From: Thermochromatium tepidum ATCC 43061
Lineage (GTDB): Bacteria > Pseudomonadota > Gammaproteobacteria > Chromatiales > Chromatiaceae
Direction: 5' to 3'
Length of the DNA: 64,000 nucleotides
NCBI RefSeq assembly: GCF_009664085.1
Contig: NZ_CP039268.1
Coordinates: 2,031,501 to 2,095,500, forward strand
Below the pieces are notes generated by a model. The model saw nothing but the letters and a program-made list of their open reading frames with translations, was not told the origin of the DNA and did no database searches. Each line of letters opens with the position of its first letter. Position 1 is the first letter of the stretch. The translations under genes were made by a program, and so were the position numbers. This document shows positions 17,539 through 25,232 of the stretch, in pieces.

Positions 17539-17799
17539 CGATCGGGGGAGATAGGCCCTCAGACCTCTATCCCCTTCGAGATATCCACTGGCGCCTGGCG
17601 TCCGCCTCGAACGCCATCCGCTTTGGCGACTGGCTTTGCAAAGAGCCTACAGGTCGGCCCACCACTCAGTCAATAAACTCTAATATTAACGCTTTCTAAA
17701 TCTCAACCGCCCATCGGGCCGATTCGGACCTGGGTATCTTGTTTCGGCGGTCAGGGCATGGTTGTTTTCGGTTTCGCGTGCCTGCACATTCTTCAGAAG

Positions 17800-17877
17800 C
17801 CTTTGGCTTTCAGCCGAACGCTTCCGGGCAAAGCGCCTTCATTGCTGGAAGCAGATCGCTGGAGGCTGACGGCTGAC
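17800..17877. repeat. REP-like stem-loop, copy C
   Basis: Third copy of the family seen at 6172 and 13251, sharing GCTTTCAGCCG, CGCTTCC, CTTCATTGCTGGAAGC and GATCGCTGGAGGCTGACGGCTGA. TTCAGCCG pairs with CGGCTGA and GCTTCC with GGAAGC. It lies between the divergent dsrA and the small gene at 17945. Confidence 0.55.
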
Positions 17878-17944
17878 GTACAGGTCTCGGGCAGACGCCG
17901 ACGACGGGCGTATTCCGAACCCTTTGATTCACACGGACACACAG

Positions 17945-18136
17945 ATGCTCAGGCTTAGTGAAATCCTGGTTGCCAACCAAGACATCGAATCCTTCGACGA
18001 ACTCATCCCCCTCGTCCAGGCCGTGGCACGTTCCGGCGAGCGGTTTTTCCGCATGGACGTCAAGCCACCCTATCCGGACACACCGGAGAACTGGGAAGAC
18101 CGACTCGAGGCCGCCTTCAGCGGCCTGCTGCGCTGA
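17945..18136 (+). CDS. Small acidic protein of unknown function
   Basis: A 63-residue, acidic, soluble protein (MLRLSEILVANQDIESFDEL ...). I do not recognise it. The frame can also start at a TTG at 17924; neither start has a clear ribosome site, and I took the ATG. It is followed after 35 bp by a second unknown gene and then a Cas6-like gene on the same strand, so the three probably form one unit divergent from dsr. Codon use looks like that of its neighbours, which supports a real gene. Confidence 0.6.
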   Translation: MLRLSEILVANQDIESFDELIPLVQAVARSGERFFRMDVKPPYPDTPENWEDRLEAAFSGLLR

Positions 18137-18171
18137 ATTCCATCTTAACGACCAGCAGAGTTTTTCCGGAC

Positions 18172-18897
18172 ATGAACACCATGAAGTCATTCGACCCCCT
18201 GACCATCCGCCTGCCGGATACCGCCGCTGATTCCGTCTTCAACGCCGGCAGTGAGTTTGCGGCATTGGAGTCGCATCTTCAGGTGCTCAAGGAGCGGCTC
18301 GCGGCCATTGAGCACAGCAGTGGTTCGGCGCATGAACTGGCCGATTTGCGCTTGCAGGTCGCGCGCACCCTGGTCGGTCTAGAACGCGGCGCCGAGGCCT
18401 GGCCGCTGGCACGCGCGGCCTTTGATCACTTCATCGAATGGGATCAATTCGAGTCCGCCGCCGATGCCTGCGACGTGCTGTTCCAGGCCGATCAGCCCGG
18501 CTCGGTCGCCGCGCTCGGTCAGGGGATCTGGCTGGCCGTCACCTGTCCCATCGATCCCGAGTTGACCATCGAGCTGCTCAAGCATGTGATCGACGAGACC
18601 CCGGACGACGCCGACGGCGCGGCGGTGGCAGCGACCACGGCGCTGTTCCTGGCCGATGTGCGTGCCCAGGGGCGTCATCGCGAGGACCTGATGTTCTTCG
18701 CCACCCAGTTGCTCGGCACGGTGGCGCGCCGGCATAGCCGGGTCGAGACCCCTGAGCAACTGGATCGCTGGATGGATCGGTTGGAGCTGAAAGAACCCGA
18801 GAAGTTCCTCGTGCGACTGCGCAATATCGTCGATGTGCTGGTCCAGGACGACTGGTGGTTTGACCGCGAGGCGCTCCAGCGACGTCTGCCCTATTGA
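18172..18897 (+). CDS. Helical protein of unknown function, upstream of Cas6-like gene
   Basis: A 241-residue soluble, acidic protein with repeated Ala/Leu-rich helices (for example ADLRLQVARTLVGLERGAEA and DACDVLFQADQPGSVAALGQ) that suggest a TPR-like helical repeat scaffold; this is a visual impression, not a domain hit. No signal peptide, membrane segment or catalytic motif is visible. It lies 36 bp before the Cas6-like gene. A helical repeat protein paired with an RNA endonuclease could serve as a binding or regulatory partner; that is inference. Confidence 0.75.
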   Translation: MNTMKSFDPLTIRLPDTAADSVFNAGSEFAALESHLQVLKERLAAIEHSSGSAHELADLRLQVARTLVGLERGAEAWPLARAAFDHFIEWDQFESAADACDVLFQADQPGSVAALGQGIWLAVTCPIDPELTIELLKHVIDETPDDADGAAVAATTALFLADVRAQGRHREDLMFFATQLLGTVARRHSRVETPEQLDRWMDRLELKEPEKFLVRLRNIVDVLVQDDWWFDREALQRRLPY

Positions 18898-18933
18898 TCC
18901 ATCACCCGCCCCCTTAAGGATTCCAGCCGACCA

Positions 18934-19635
18934 ATGTTCTGGAACGAAGACGACCCGACCGAAGCCCCGCTGCTGGACGACATCGTCGATCTGCTCTTTA
19001 CCATCGACTGCAAGTGTCTACCAGTCGATCATGCCTACGCGCTGTCAAGCGCTCTGCGCGCCTTGGTGCCCTGGTTCGACGAGGAGCCGCATCTTGGCGT
19101 GCACACGATCCATGTCGCCGGATCCCAGAATGGCTGGGAGCGGCCCGAGCACTCGCCTGAGGCGCTGATCATGGTCTCGCGCCGCACCAAGCTGAGGATT
19201 CGCGTCCCCAGCGCGCGGGCGGACGATCTGGTCGCGCGGCTCCAGGGTCAGCGCATCGAGGTCGGGGGTCAGCCCTTGACGATCGGCGCGGCCAAGCCAA
19301 GGCCACTGAGCCAGGAGACGACGATCTTCACCCGTTATCTGGCGGCGGATTCGAGCGGCGATGCCGAGGCGTTCGCCAACGAGTCGCGTTTTCTCGAGGC
19401 CGCCGCGCGTGCGCTCGGTGCGCTCGACATCCGCATGCGCAAGGCCCTCTGCGGTAAGACCACATCCCTGTATACGCCTGCCGGCCCAATCCATACCCGT
19501 GCCCTCATGCTCGCCGGATTGACGCGCGAAGAGTCGATGCGGCTCCAGCGCGAAGGGCTGGGACCGTATCGCACGCTCGGCTGTGGGCTCTTTATCCCGC
19601 ACAAGGGCATCGACCCAGTCAGGCCTCCAACCTGA
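18934..19635 (+). CDS. Cas6-like CRISPR-RNA endoribonuclease (Cmx6/MYXAN type), orphan
   Basis: A 233-residue protein resembling the Cas6/Cmx6 family of the type I 'MYXAN' systems: N-terminal LLFTIDCKCLPVDHAYALSS and PWFDEEPHLGVHTIHVAGSQ, then SRRTKLRIRVPSARADDL, and the C-terminal glycine-rich loop LGPYRTLGCGLFIPHKGID that in Cas6 proteins contacts the RNA repeat hairpin. Candidate catalytic histidines are in GVHTIHVAG. Cas6 cuts pre-crRNA at the base of a repeat stem-loop. No CRISPR array, Cascade, cas1/2 or cas3 gene is present in this window. Family assignment is from remembered motif pattern; RNA substrate is unknown. Confidence 0.8.
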   Translation: MFWNEDDPTEAPLLDDIVDLLFTIDCKCLPVDHAYALSSALRALVPWFDEEPHLGVHTIHVAGSQNGWERPEHSPEALIMVSRRTKLRIRVPSARADDLVARLQGQRIEVGGQPLTIGAAKPRPLSQETTIFTRYLAADSSGDAEAFANESRFLEAAARALGALDIRMRKALCGKTTSLYTPAGPIHTRALMLAGLTREESMRLQREGLGPYRTLGCGLFIPHKGIDPVRPPT

Positions 19636-19744
19636 GCCACGCCTGCACTGCCCAGCGGTGCGCTTTGGGCCTACACAGGACCATCAGCAGATCGTCTAGC
19701 TTGTCTTGGAGGCCGCTCAAGCACAGAGGACGCCACACATTGAG

Positions 19745-20215
19745 TCAGGACCAGTCACAATAGGGATGCCGGGCAAGGTTGACGTTGAAATAACGCGGAT
19801 CATTTGAGACCTCGGCCCCGAGCCAGTCAGGTCGAACGAACGTCTCGTCCAGGTCCTTTAGCTCCAGCTCGGCCAACACCAGGCCGGCATTGGCACCGGC
19901 AAAGACGTCCAGCTCCCAGAGATGCCCCGCGTGGCGCACGCGATAGCGAGTCTTCTCGATCAGTGGCGAGACAGCCAGTTCGCGCAGCAGGGTCTCGGCA
20001 TCGTCGATCGGGATCGGATATTCGAACTCCAGTCGGCAGATACCCTGGGTCTTGCCCTTAAGGCTCAGCCAGGCCGTATCACCCCGGATGCGCACGCGCA
20101 CGGTGATATGCGCATCCTCGGTCAGATAACCCTGGACGAGGCGCGTCTCGTCCTCGACCTGGTCGCGCCAGGCCTCGCCGACGACCAGAAACTTGCGTTC
20201 GATCTCGATGGCCAT
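19745..20215 (-). CDS. CYTH-domain phosphatase (inorganic triphosphatase family)
   Basis: A 156-residue CYTH (CyaB/thiamine triphosphatase) tunnel enzyme. It opens with the family signature MAIEIERKFLV (ExExK), followed by the basic and acidic tunnel residues in RVRIRGDTAWLSLKGK and CRLEFEYPIP. Single-domain bacterial members of this kind hydrolyse tripolyphosphate; the substrate here is inferred. The start is the ATG of MAIEIERKF; its ribosome site GGGGAGG, 10 bases upstream, lies in the end of an IS200/IS605-like remnant. Convergent with the Cas6-like gene. Confidence 0.9.
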   Translation of the reverse strand: MAIEIERKFLVVGEAWRDQVEDETRLVQGYLTEDAHITVRVRIRGDTAWLSLKGKTQGICRLEFEYPIPIDDAETLLRELAVSPLIEKTRYRVRHAGHLWELDVFAGANAGLVLAELELKDLDETFVRPDWLGAEVSNDPRYFNVNLARHPYCDWS

Positions 20216-20216
20216 A

Positions 20217-20480
20217 AGTTGACATCCTCCCCGGCCTTCCGTCCGGAGATTCCTACGGCGCTTTAAGGCGCGGCATTGAGCCACACCTTAAAGTCGCTTC
20301 GGTGGGTTCCTGGGCCGAGTGCGCAACCGCTGCTCGTCTCTCCACAGGCGTGACTTCCGGCGTGCCCCGCCGGAAGTCGCCTTGGGTATCGGCGACAACA
20401 TCATTGTAGGACGGCTGCGCCGTCCACGCGATCCTTCCTCGGCCTGAAGGCCAAGGCCTGTCGCGCACTGGGTCACGAAA
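20217..20480 (-). mobile_element. Decayed IS200/IS605-type element (tnpB 3' end and right end)
   Basis: On the minus strand the stretch ends in GAATCTCCGGACGG ... CCGGGGAGGATGTCAAC, a hairpin plus tail very like the right end common to many IS605-group elements. Immediately before it an open frame ending TPEVTPVERRAA ... RLKAP looks like the degraded C-terminus of a TnpB. No catalytic DED residues or tnpA are present, so it cannot move by itself. The 406-base gap 20216-20621 contains nothing else I can identify. Confidence 0.5.
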
Positions 20481-20621
20481 GCCCAGTTAAGGTCCGACGA
20501 GGATTTGCGCCCAGGCGCGGGTCCGGTATGCTTCTGGAACTCCAACCCCGTCGCCGTGTCTCAAGACCGGCAACCTTTGTATTTCTAACCCACTGTTAGC
20601 ATGACAGGAGTGAATCTCAAC

Positions 20622-21293
20622 ATGGCCAATCCGGGTCTTTCCTTCGTCAAGACCACCGATTCGGTGATCGCGACCAATAAGGTACTCAAAAACACCTATC
20701 TGCTGCTGTCGGCCACACTCGGTTTCAGTGCCCTGACCGCCATGCTCTCGATCGTGTTGGCCGTACCCTCCTGGGTCTATCTGGCCTCGGTCATCGCCTC
20801 CATGGTGCTGGGTATCTTTGTGTTGCCGCGTACCGCCAACTCGTCCGCGGGCATCGGGGTGATCTTTCTGATCACAGGTCTGCTCGGCTTCGGGCTCGGC
20901 GCCATCCTGACCCTGTATCTGGCCCTGCCGCACGGAGCGCAGACCGTGGGCCTGGCCTTCGGCGGCACGGCGGCGATCTTCTTGGGCCTGTCGGGCTATG
21001 CGCTCACGAGCAGGCGTGACTTCAGCTTCATCGGTGGCTTCATCTTTGCTGGCATGATGGTGGTCATGCTCGCGATCATCGCCAACCTCTTCCTGCAGAT
21101 GCCGGCATTGTCGCTGGCCATCGCCTCGGTGATCATCCTGCTGATGAGCGGCTTCATCCTGTTCGATACCAGCCGCATCGCCCGGGGTGAGGAGACCAAC
21201 TATATCCTCGCCACCTATGGTCTGTATCTGAGTATCTTCAACATCTTCATCAGTCTGTTGCAGATCCTCGGCATCATGGGCAGTGACGACTGA
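20622..21293 (+). CDS. Bax inhibitor-1/YccA-family membrane protein
   Basis: A 223-residue integral membrane protein with seven hydrophobic segments and the BI-1 family features: KTYLLL-like first segment (NKVLKNTYLLLSATLGFSAL), FILFDTSRIARGEE before the last segment, and an aspartate-bearing tail (LGIMGSDD). YccA in E. coli modulates FtsH; the Bacillus homologue leaks calcium; the function here is not known. I chose the second ATG (MANPGLSF) because AGGAG lies 11 bases upstream; the first lies seven codons earlier. Confidence 0.9.
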   Translation: MANPGLSFVKTTDSVIATNKVLKNTYLLLSATLGFSALTAMLSIVLAVPSWVYLASVIASMVLGIFVLPRTANSSAGIGVIFLITGLLGFGLGAILTLYLALPHGAQTVGLAFGGTAAIFLGLSGYALTSRRDFSFIGGFIFAGMMVVMLAIIANLFLQMPALSLAIASVIILLMSGFILFDTSRIARGEETNYILATYGLYLSIFNIFISLLQILGIMGSDD

Positions 21294-21386
21294 TCCATCG
21301 ATCAGGGCGTCCACAGACCCCTCGCCCCCACCCAGCCCCGGCCCCGCGCCGGGGCTTTCGTTTCGATTCAATCGCCGAGGTCCATC

Positions 21387-21572
21387 ATGGAACTCCTGTT
21401 GAAGATCATCGCTGCACTCCTGTTTGGGATGATGCTGTTCTTGCTGTGGCCAGTCTACAGACACTGGCAGGAACATGGCCCCAAGGCCCAAAAGGGCGAT
21501 TGGCCAGCAGTCATCCTGCCGCTCGGTGCCGTCGTGCTGTTCGTAGCCTTGCTGGTGCTGGCGGTACGCTAG
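21387..21572 (+). CDS. Small two-helix membrane protein
   Basis: A 61-residue protein with two hydrophobic helices (LLLKIIAALLFGMMLFLLWP and AVILPLGAVVLFVALLVLAV) joined by a charged loop with RHWQEHGPKAQKGDW. I do not recognise a named family. A hairpin of G+C (GCCCCGGCCCCGCGCCGGGGC) followed by TTTCG lies upstream and may end the preceding gene, so this gene may have its own promoter. Confidence 0.65.
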   Translation: MELLLKIIAALLFGMMLFLLWPVYRHWQEHGPKAQKGDWPAVILPLGAVVLFVALLVLAVR

Positions 21573-21621
21573 GCAGGCTGTGGTAGAGTGATAATTCTTG
21601 TGTCATACGGGAGATGGAGTC

Positions 21622-22002
21622 GTGACCCCTAGGCCCAAACGCACACCCCTTGTCAGAGCTTCGCTCCTTGCCCTGGCCCTGCTGGCAGCCGGCTGTCAGC
21701 TACCTTTGCTTAACCCCAGGCCGGACACCTCACCCGCCACGCCAGAGACGGCCTGTGCCGCCAATTGCGACATGATCAGGGCCCAATGCGAGGGGCGTCA
21801 GCGGAAGCGTGAACAGTTCTGCCAAGAGCAGGCGCAACACCTCAAGGACGACAGACCAGCTTCCAATACAGCGCCCGAGCCGCAGCCCCCCCAGTCCATG
21901 GCCTGCCTGGGCGAAGATCTGAGCCTCTGTCGAACCCAACACCTCGAATGCCTATCGCGCTGCGCCCCAGGGCCTGTGACCACCTCGCGCCCCGCCTCCT
22001 GA
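21622..22002 (+). CDS. Cysteine-rich lipoprotein of unknown function
   Basis: A 126-residue predicted lipoprotein starting from GTG, with signal VRASLLALALLAAGCQ (lipobox LAAGC). The mature part has many cysteines (CAANCDMIRAQC, REQFCQEQ, MACLGEDLSLC, CLSRCAPG), likely in disulfides, with a Pro/Glu-rich middle. The GTG has GGAGATGGAG upstream; a TTG eight codons earlier is possible. The stop overlaps the start of the next gene (TGATG), so the two are translationally coupled. Confidence 0.7.
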   Translation: MTPRPKRTPLVRASLLALALLAAGCQLPLLNPRPDTSPATPETACAANCDMIRAQCEGRQRKREQFCQEQAQHLKDDRPASNTAPEPQPPQSMACLGEDLSLCRTQHLECLSRCAPGPVTTSRPAS

Positions 22003-22325
22003 TGGCCTGGGTCTATCTGTTCTTTGCTGGTCTCTGTGAATGGGGCTGGCCGGTTGGACTCAAGCTGGGACTGACCGACAGCGGTCTGCATTGGGGCTGG
22101 ATCCTGTTTGCCGCGCTCTGCATGATCGCCAGCGGTGTCTTGCTCATGGTCGCCCAGAAGAACATCCCGATCGGGACCGCCTATGCGGTCTGGACCGGCA
22201 TCGGCGCCGTCGGTACCTTCGTGCTCGGTATCCTGATCTTCGACGAACCGGCCACGCTGGCGCGCGCCTTTTTCGTCGGACTGATCGTCGTCGGCATCCT
22301 CGGGCTCAAACTGGCCTCGGATTGA
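22002..22325 (+). CDS. SMR-family transporter (SugE/Gdx-like)
   Basis: A 107-residue small multidrug resistance protein with four membrane helices. The essential glutamate is in FAGLCEWGWPVGLKLG, and PIGTAYAVWTGIGAVGT is the family's second signature. The sequence around the glutamate and the GLKLG stretch is closer to guanidinium exporters (Gdx/SugE) than to EmrE, so guanidinium/H+ exchange is the better guess. Starts at the ATG overlapping the lipoprotein stop. Confidence 0.88.
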   Translation: MAWVYLFFAGLCEWGWPVGLKLGLTDSGLHWGWILFAALCMIASGVLLMVAQKNIPIGTAYAVWTGIGAVGTFVLGILIFDEPATLARAFFVGLIVVGILGLKLASD

Positions 22326-22331
22326 GCCAAT

Positions 22332-23090
22332 TCACGACTCCAGCTTTTTGAACAACGGCTCAATGAGGTCGACCGGCAGCGGGAAGACGATGGTCGAGGT
22401 CCGATCCCCGGCGACGGCGGTCAGGGTCTCCAGGAAGCGGAGCTGCATCGCCTGGGGCTGGGCCGACAGGATCCGCGCCGCCTCCATCAGTTTCTCGGCC
22501 GCCTGCTGCTCGCCCTCGGCATGGATGACCTTGGCGCGGCGTGCGCGCTCGGCCTCGGCCTGACGGGCGATGGCGCGGATCATGGATTCGTCGAGATCCA
22601 CATGCTTGATCTCGACGTTTGAGACCTTGATGCCCCAGGCATCGGTCTGGGCGTCCAGGATGCGGCGGATGTCATCATTGAGCTTGTCGCGCTCGGCGAG
22701 CATCTCGTCGAGTTCGTGCTGACCGAGCACCGAGCGCAGGGTCGTCTGCGCGAGCTGACTGGTGGCGATGCGATAGTCCTCGACCTGGATGATCGACTTC
22801 TCGGGATCGATCACCCGGAAATAGACCACGGCATTGACCTTCACCGACACATTGTCGCGCGAGATCACATCCTGACTGGGGACATCCATCACCTGCACCC
22901 GCAGGTCCACCCGCACCATGACCTGGATCCCTGGAATCACCAGGATCAGCCCTGGACCTTTCACGCCCGTGAAGCGTCCGAGCGTGAAGATGACCCCGCG
23001 CGTGTATTCGGGCAGGATGCGGATGCAGGCCAGCACGCCGGCGAGCACCAACACCAGCATGGTAGCGATGATTTGAATGGTCATCTTCAT
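22332..23090 (-). CDS. Slipin/stomatin-like SPFH membrane protein
   Basis: A 252-residue stomatin homologue: one N-terminal hydrophobic hairpin ([17 protein letters not shown]), then the SPFH domain ([41 protein letters not shown]) and a coiled coil with [27 protein letters not shown]. Slipins form rings that organise membrane domains and work with NfeD proteins. The NfeD/protease gene lies 210 bp upstream on the same strand, the usual partnership. The gap holds palindromic G+C-rich sequence but no gene. Confidence 0.92.
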   Translation of the reverse strand: MKMTIQIIATMLVLVLAGVLACIRILPEYTRGVIFTLGRFTGVKGPGLILVIPGIQVMVRVDLRVQVMDVPSQDVISRDNVSVKVNAVVYFRVIDPEKSIIQVEDYRIATSQLAQTTLRSVLGQHELDEMLAERDKLNDDIRRILDAQTDAWGIKVSNVEIKHVDLDESMIRAIARQAEAERARRAKVIHAEGEQQAAEKLMEAARILSAQPQAMQLRFLETLTAVAGDRTSTIVFPLPVDLIEPLFKKLES

Positions 23091-23299
23091 GATCTCCGTT
23101 TGAGTCAGGGTTTATGAATCCGCCCCTTAAACAGGCCGGGTTCATCCGGGGTCTGGAGGCCCTGGCGCGGCAATGAAGCCGCTTAAAGCCCAGGCCGGGC
23201 CTGGACCGGGCACCTAGACGTCGCCCCAAAAGACCACAGGAAAGGTATTTTGGGGCCGGATTAATAAGGCCAGATACGGGCGTCGCTGGCCGCTGTGGA

Positions 23300-24703
23300 T
23301 TAGGCCTTTTGCACCGGTTCGACCAGGAGCGTCAGGCCCTCGCGCCCTTTGACCCGGACCTGGGTGCCAGCCGGGATCGGCCCCTCGGAACGGGCCGACC
23401 AGACCTCACCCTGCAGCCGGACGCGACCGCTCCCTGGAAAACCCGCGACGGCCTCGCCCACCGCCCCGATCAACCCCGGCCCCCCGCTCACCACCGGACG
23501 TCGATGGGCCTGGAGCGCCAATCCGACGATCAGGGACAGCACCAAGGCGCTGGTGATGGCCAAGCCGAGGATGAGCGAGAGCGAGATCTCAAAGCCCGGC
23601 GCCTCGGCATCGATCAGGATCAGCGAGCCGAGGATGAAGGCCGCGATCCCACCCAGACCCAGACCACCGAAGCTCGGCGAGAGCACCTCGGCGACCATAA
23701 GGAGCAGCCCTAGCCCGATCAGCGCCAGGCCGGCATAGTTGACCGGCAGGAGCTGAAAGGCGTAGAGCGCCAGTAACAGGCTTAGGGCACCCAGGGTACC
23801 GGGCAGGACCGCACCTGGATTGGCGAATTCATAGATCAGGCCATAGATCCCGACCAGCAATAGGATATAGGCGACACTGGGGTCACTGAGGATGGCGAGC
23901 AGACGCACTGACCAGCGCGGTGGATGCGGGACGAGCTCGAGGTCTCGGGTGTCCAGGCGACGCTCGCCGTGCTGGAGACGCACCCGGCGGCCATCGATGG
24001 CTTGCAACAGCCCTTCCAGAGTGGGTGCGATCAGATCGATGACACCGATCCCCAACGCCTCCTCGGCCGCCAGACTGGCGCCTGCACGCACCGCCTGTTC
24101 GGCCCAGTCGGCGTTGCGCCCATGCAGTGTGGCCAGTCCACGCAGATAGGCAGCGGCATCATTGATGGCCTTGCGCCCCGCCGCGTCACCACCAGCGGGC
24201 AGCGTCTCGTCCTGGCTCGACGCAGGCGCCTGGTCCGGCGGGGGGACTGGGTCGGAGGTCGGAACGCCGCCGATCTGGACTGGGGTCGCCGCGCCCAGAT
24301 TGGTCCCTGGGGCCATGGCCGCGATCGGACAGGCATAGAGGATGTAAGTGCCGGCGCTCGCCGCCCGCGCACCTGTGGGGGCGACATAGCCGACGATCGG
24401 GACCGCGCTGGCCGTGATCGACTTGACGATCGAACGCATCGCGGCGTCGAGTCCGCCCGGCGTGTCCAGACGCAGGATCAGCAGCTCGACCCCCTCGGAC
24501 TGGGCGGCGGCGATCGCGTCCTCGACATAGGTGGCGCTGGCCGGTCCGATGGCGCCGGTCAGTTCGATCACCCAGGCGACACGCCTCTCGGTCGCGGCTG
24601 TGGCGTCCGCGCTCACCCCCACCCAGAGCGAGACGAAGAGCATCGACCACCTCAGCCATCGCGACCAGACACGCTCACCGCAGAATGGTTGCGACCCTCT
24701 CAT
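23300..24703 (-). CDS. NfeD-family membrane-bound ClpP-class serine protease
   Basis: A 467-residue protein. After an N-terminal signal/anchor (LRWSMLFVSLWVGVSADATA) comes a ClpP-like domain with the catalytic serine in AASAGTYILYACPIA and the partner lysine in GRKAINDAAAYLRG (Ser-Lys dyad, as in archaeal PH1510). Four or five membrane helices follow, then a C-terminal OB-fold NfeD domain (GRVRLQGEVWSARSEGPIP). It cleaves stomatin-family proteins in archaea. The ATG chosen begins the signal; an earlier in-frame start has no support. Confidence 0.9.
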   Translation of the reverse strand: MRGSQPFCGERVWSRWLRWSMLFVSLWVGVSADATAATERRVAWVIELTGAIGPASATYVEDAIAAAQSEGVELLILRLDTPGGLDAAMRSIVKSITASAVPIVGYVAPTGARAASAGTYILYACPIAAMAPGTNLGAATPVQIGGVPTSDPVPPPDQAPASSQDETLPAGGDAAGRKAINDAAAYLRGLATLHGRNADWAEQAVRAGASLAAEEALGIGVIDLIAPTLEGLLQAIDGRRVRLQHGERRLDTRDLELVPHPPRWSVRLLAILSDPSVAYILLLVGIYGLIYEFANPGAVLPGTLGALSLLLALYAFQLLPVNYAGLALIGLGLLLMVAEVLSPSFGGLGLGGIAAFILGSLILIDAEAPGFEISLSLILGLAITSALVLSLIVGLALQAHRRPVVSGGPGLIGAVGEAVAGFPGSGRVRLQGEVWSARSEGPIPAGTQVRVKGREGLTLLVEPVQKA

Positions 24704-24908
24704 TGTTGTTTCCCTACACCATCCGAGTTGCAACGCCCCATTGGGACTCCAGTCTGGCATCGACATTCAAGTCTAGACCAACTCCAAGTGCGCGCGACCC
24801 GTTAAGGAAGCGCTGGTTAAATCCTCTCTCCCCGTGCGGGGGAGGGCGAGGGAAACGCTTGATTTATTCCATTCGTGGCAACACCTTTTCCCGTAACCCA
24901 TTGATTTT

Positions 24909-24932
24909 GTAGGAGCGGCTTCAGCCGCGATT
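24909..24932. repeat. REP palindrome GTAGGAGCGGCTTCAGCCGC
   Basis: A single REP-type unit, GGAGCGGCTTCAGCCGCGATT, whose halves GCGGCT/AGCCGC pair. Related units occur at 49822-49936. Another hairpin, CTCTCCCCGTGCGGGGGAG, lies at 24825-24845. Apart from these and the nifB control sites at 25071 and 25178, the 529-base stretch 24704-25232 appears empty. Confidence 0.7.
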
Positions 24933-25070
24933 GAGAGATACGCGATTTATTCAGCGTTTCCCTAGGGTGAGTTGGAAAATGAAATCAATAACTTATTGAC
25001 CCAGCCTTTTTAAGGGCCGGGTTAATAAACGCTGACCGTTTACCGCCTGCCGCACCCGATCGCCCAGGTC

Positions 25071-25086
25071 TGTCGCGTTTGCGACA
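25071..25086 (+). promoter_or_regulatory. NifA upstream activator site for nifB
   Basis: TGTCGCGTTTGCGACA, a perfect TGT-N10-ACA box about 92 bases before the -24/-12 site. Confidence 0.8.
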
Positions 25087-25177
25087 AATCATCTCCTAAG
25101 GGCCAGACCTGTGTTGCATTACCGACCAGTTCAGGGGCAACCCTTTAATCAGTCTTTATAGATCAAAGGCTTAAGTG

Positions 25178-25195
25178 TTGGCACGAGTTTTGAGC
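25178..25195 (+). promoter_or_regulatory. Sigma-54 promoter of nifB
   Basis: TTGGCACGAGTTTTGAGC: GG and GA ten bases apart (GC expected at -12). Transcription would start near 25205, with a short leader to the nifB GTG. Confidence 0.75.
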
Positions 25196-25232
25196 AAGGC
25201 AATGCATCGCGTCAACTGGCTGGAGATGCCTT

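Noticed and set aside
17370-17699. 109-codon plus-strand frame upstream of dsrA
   Set aside because: Arg/Ser/Pro-rich composition typical of random G+C-rich frames and no ribosome site; it overlaps the likely dsr promoter.
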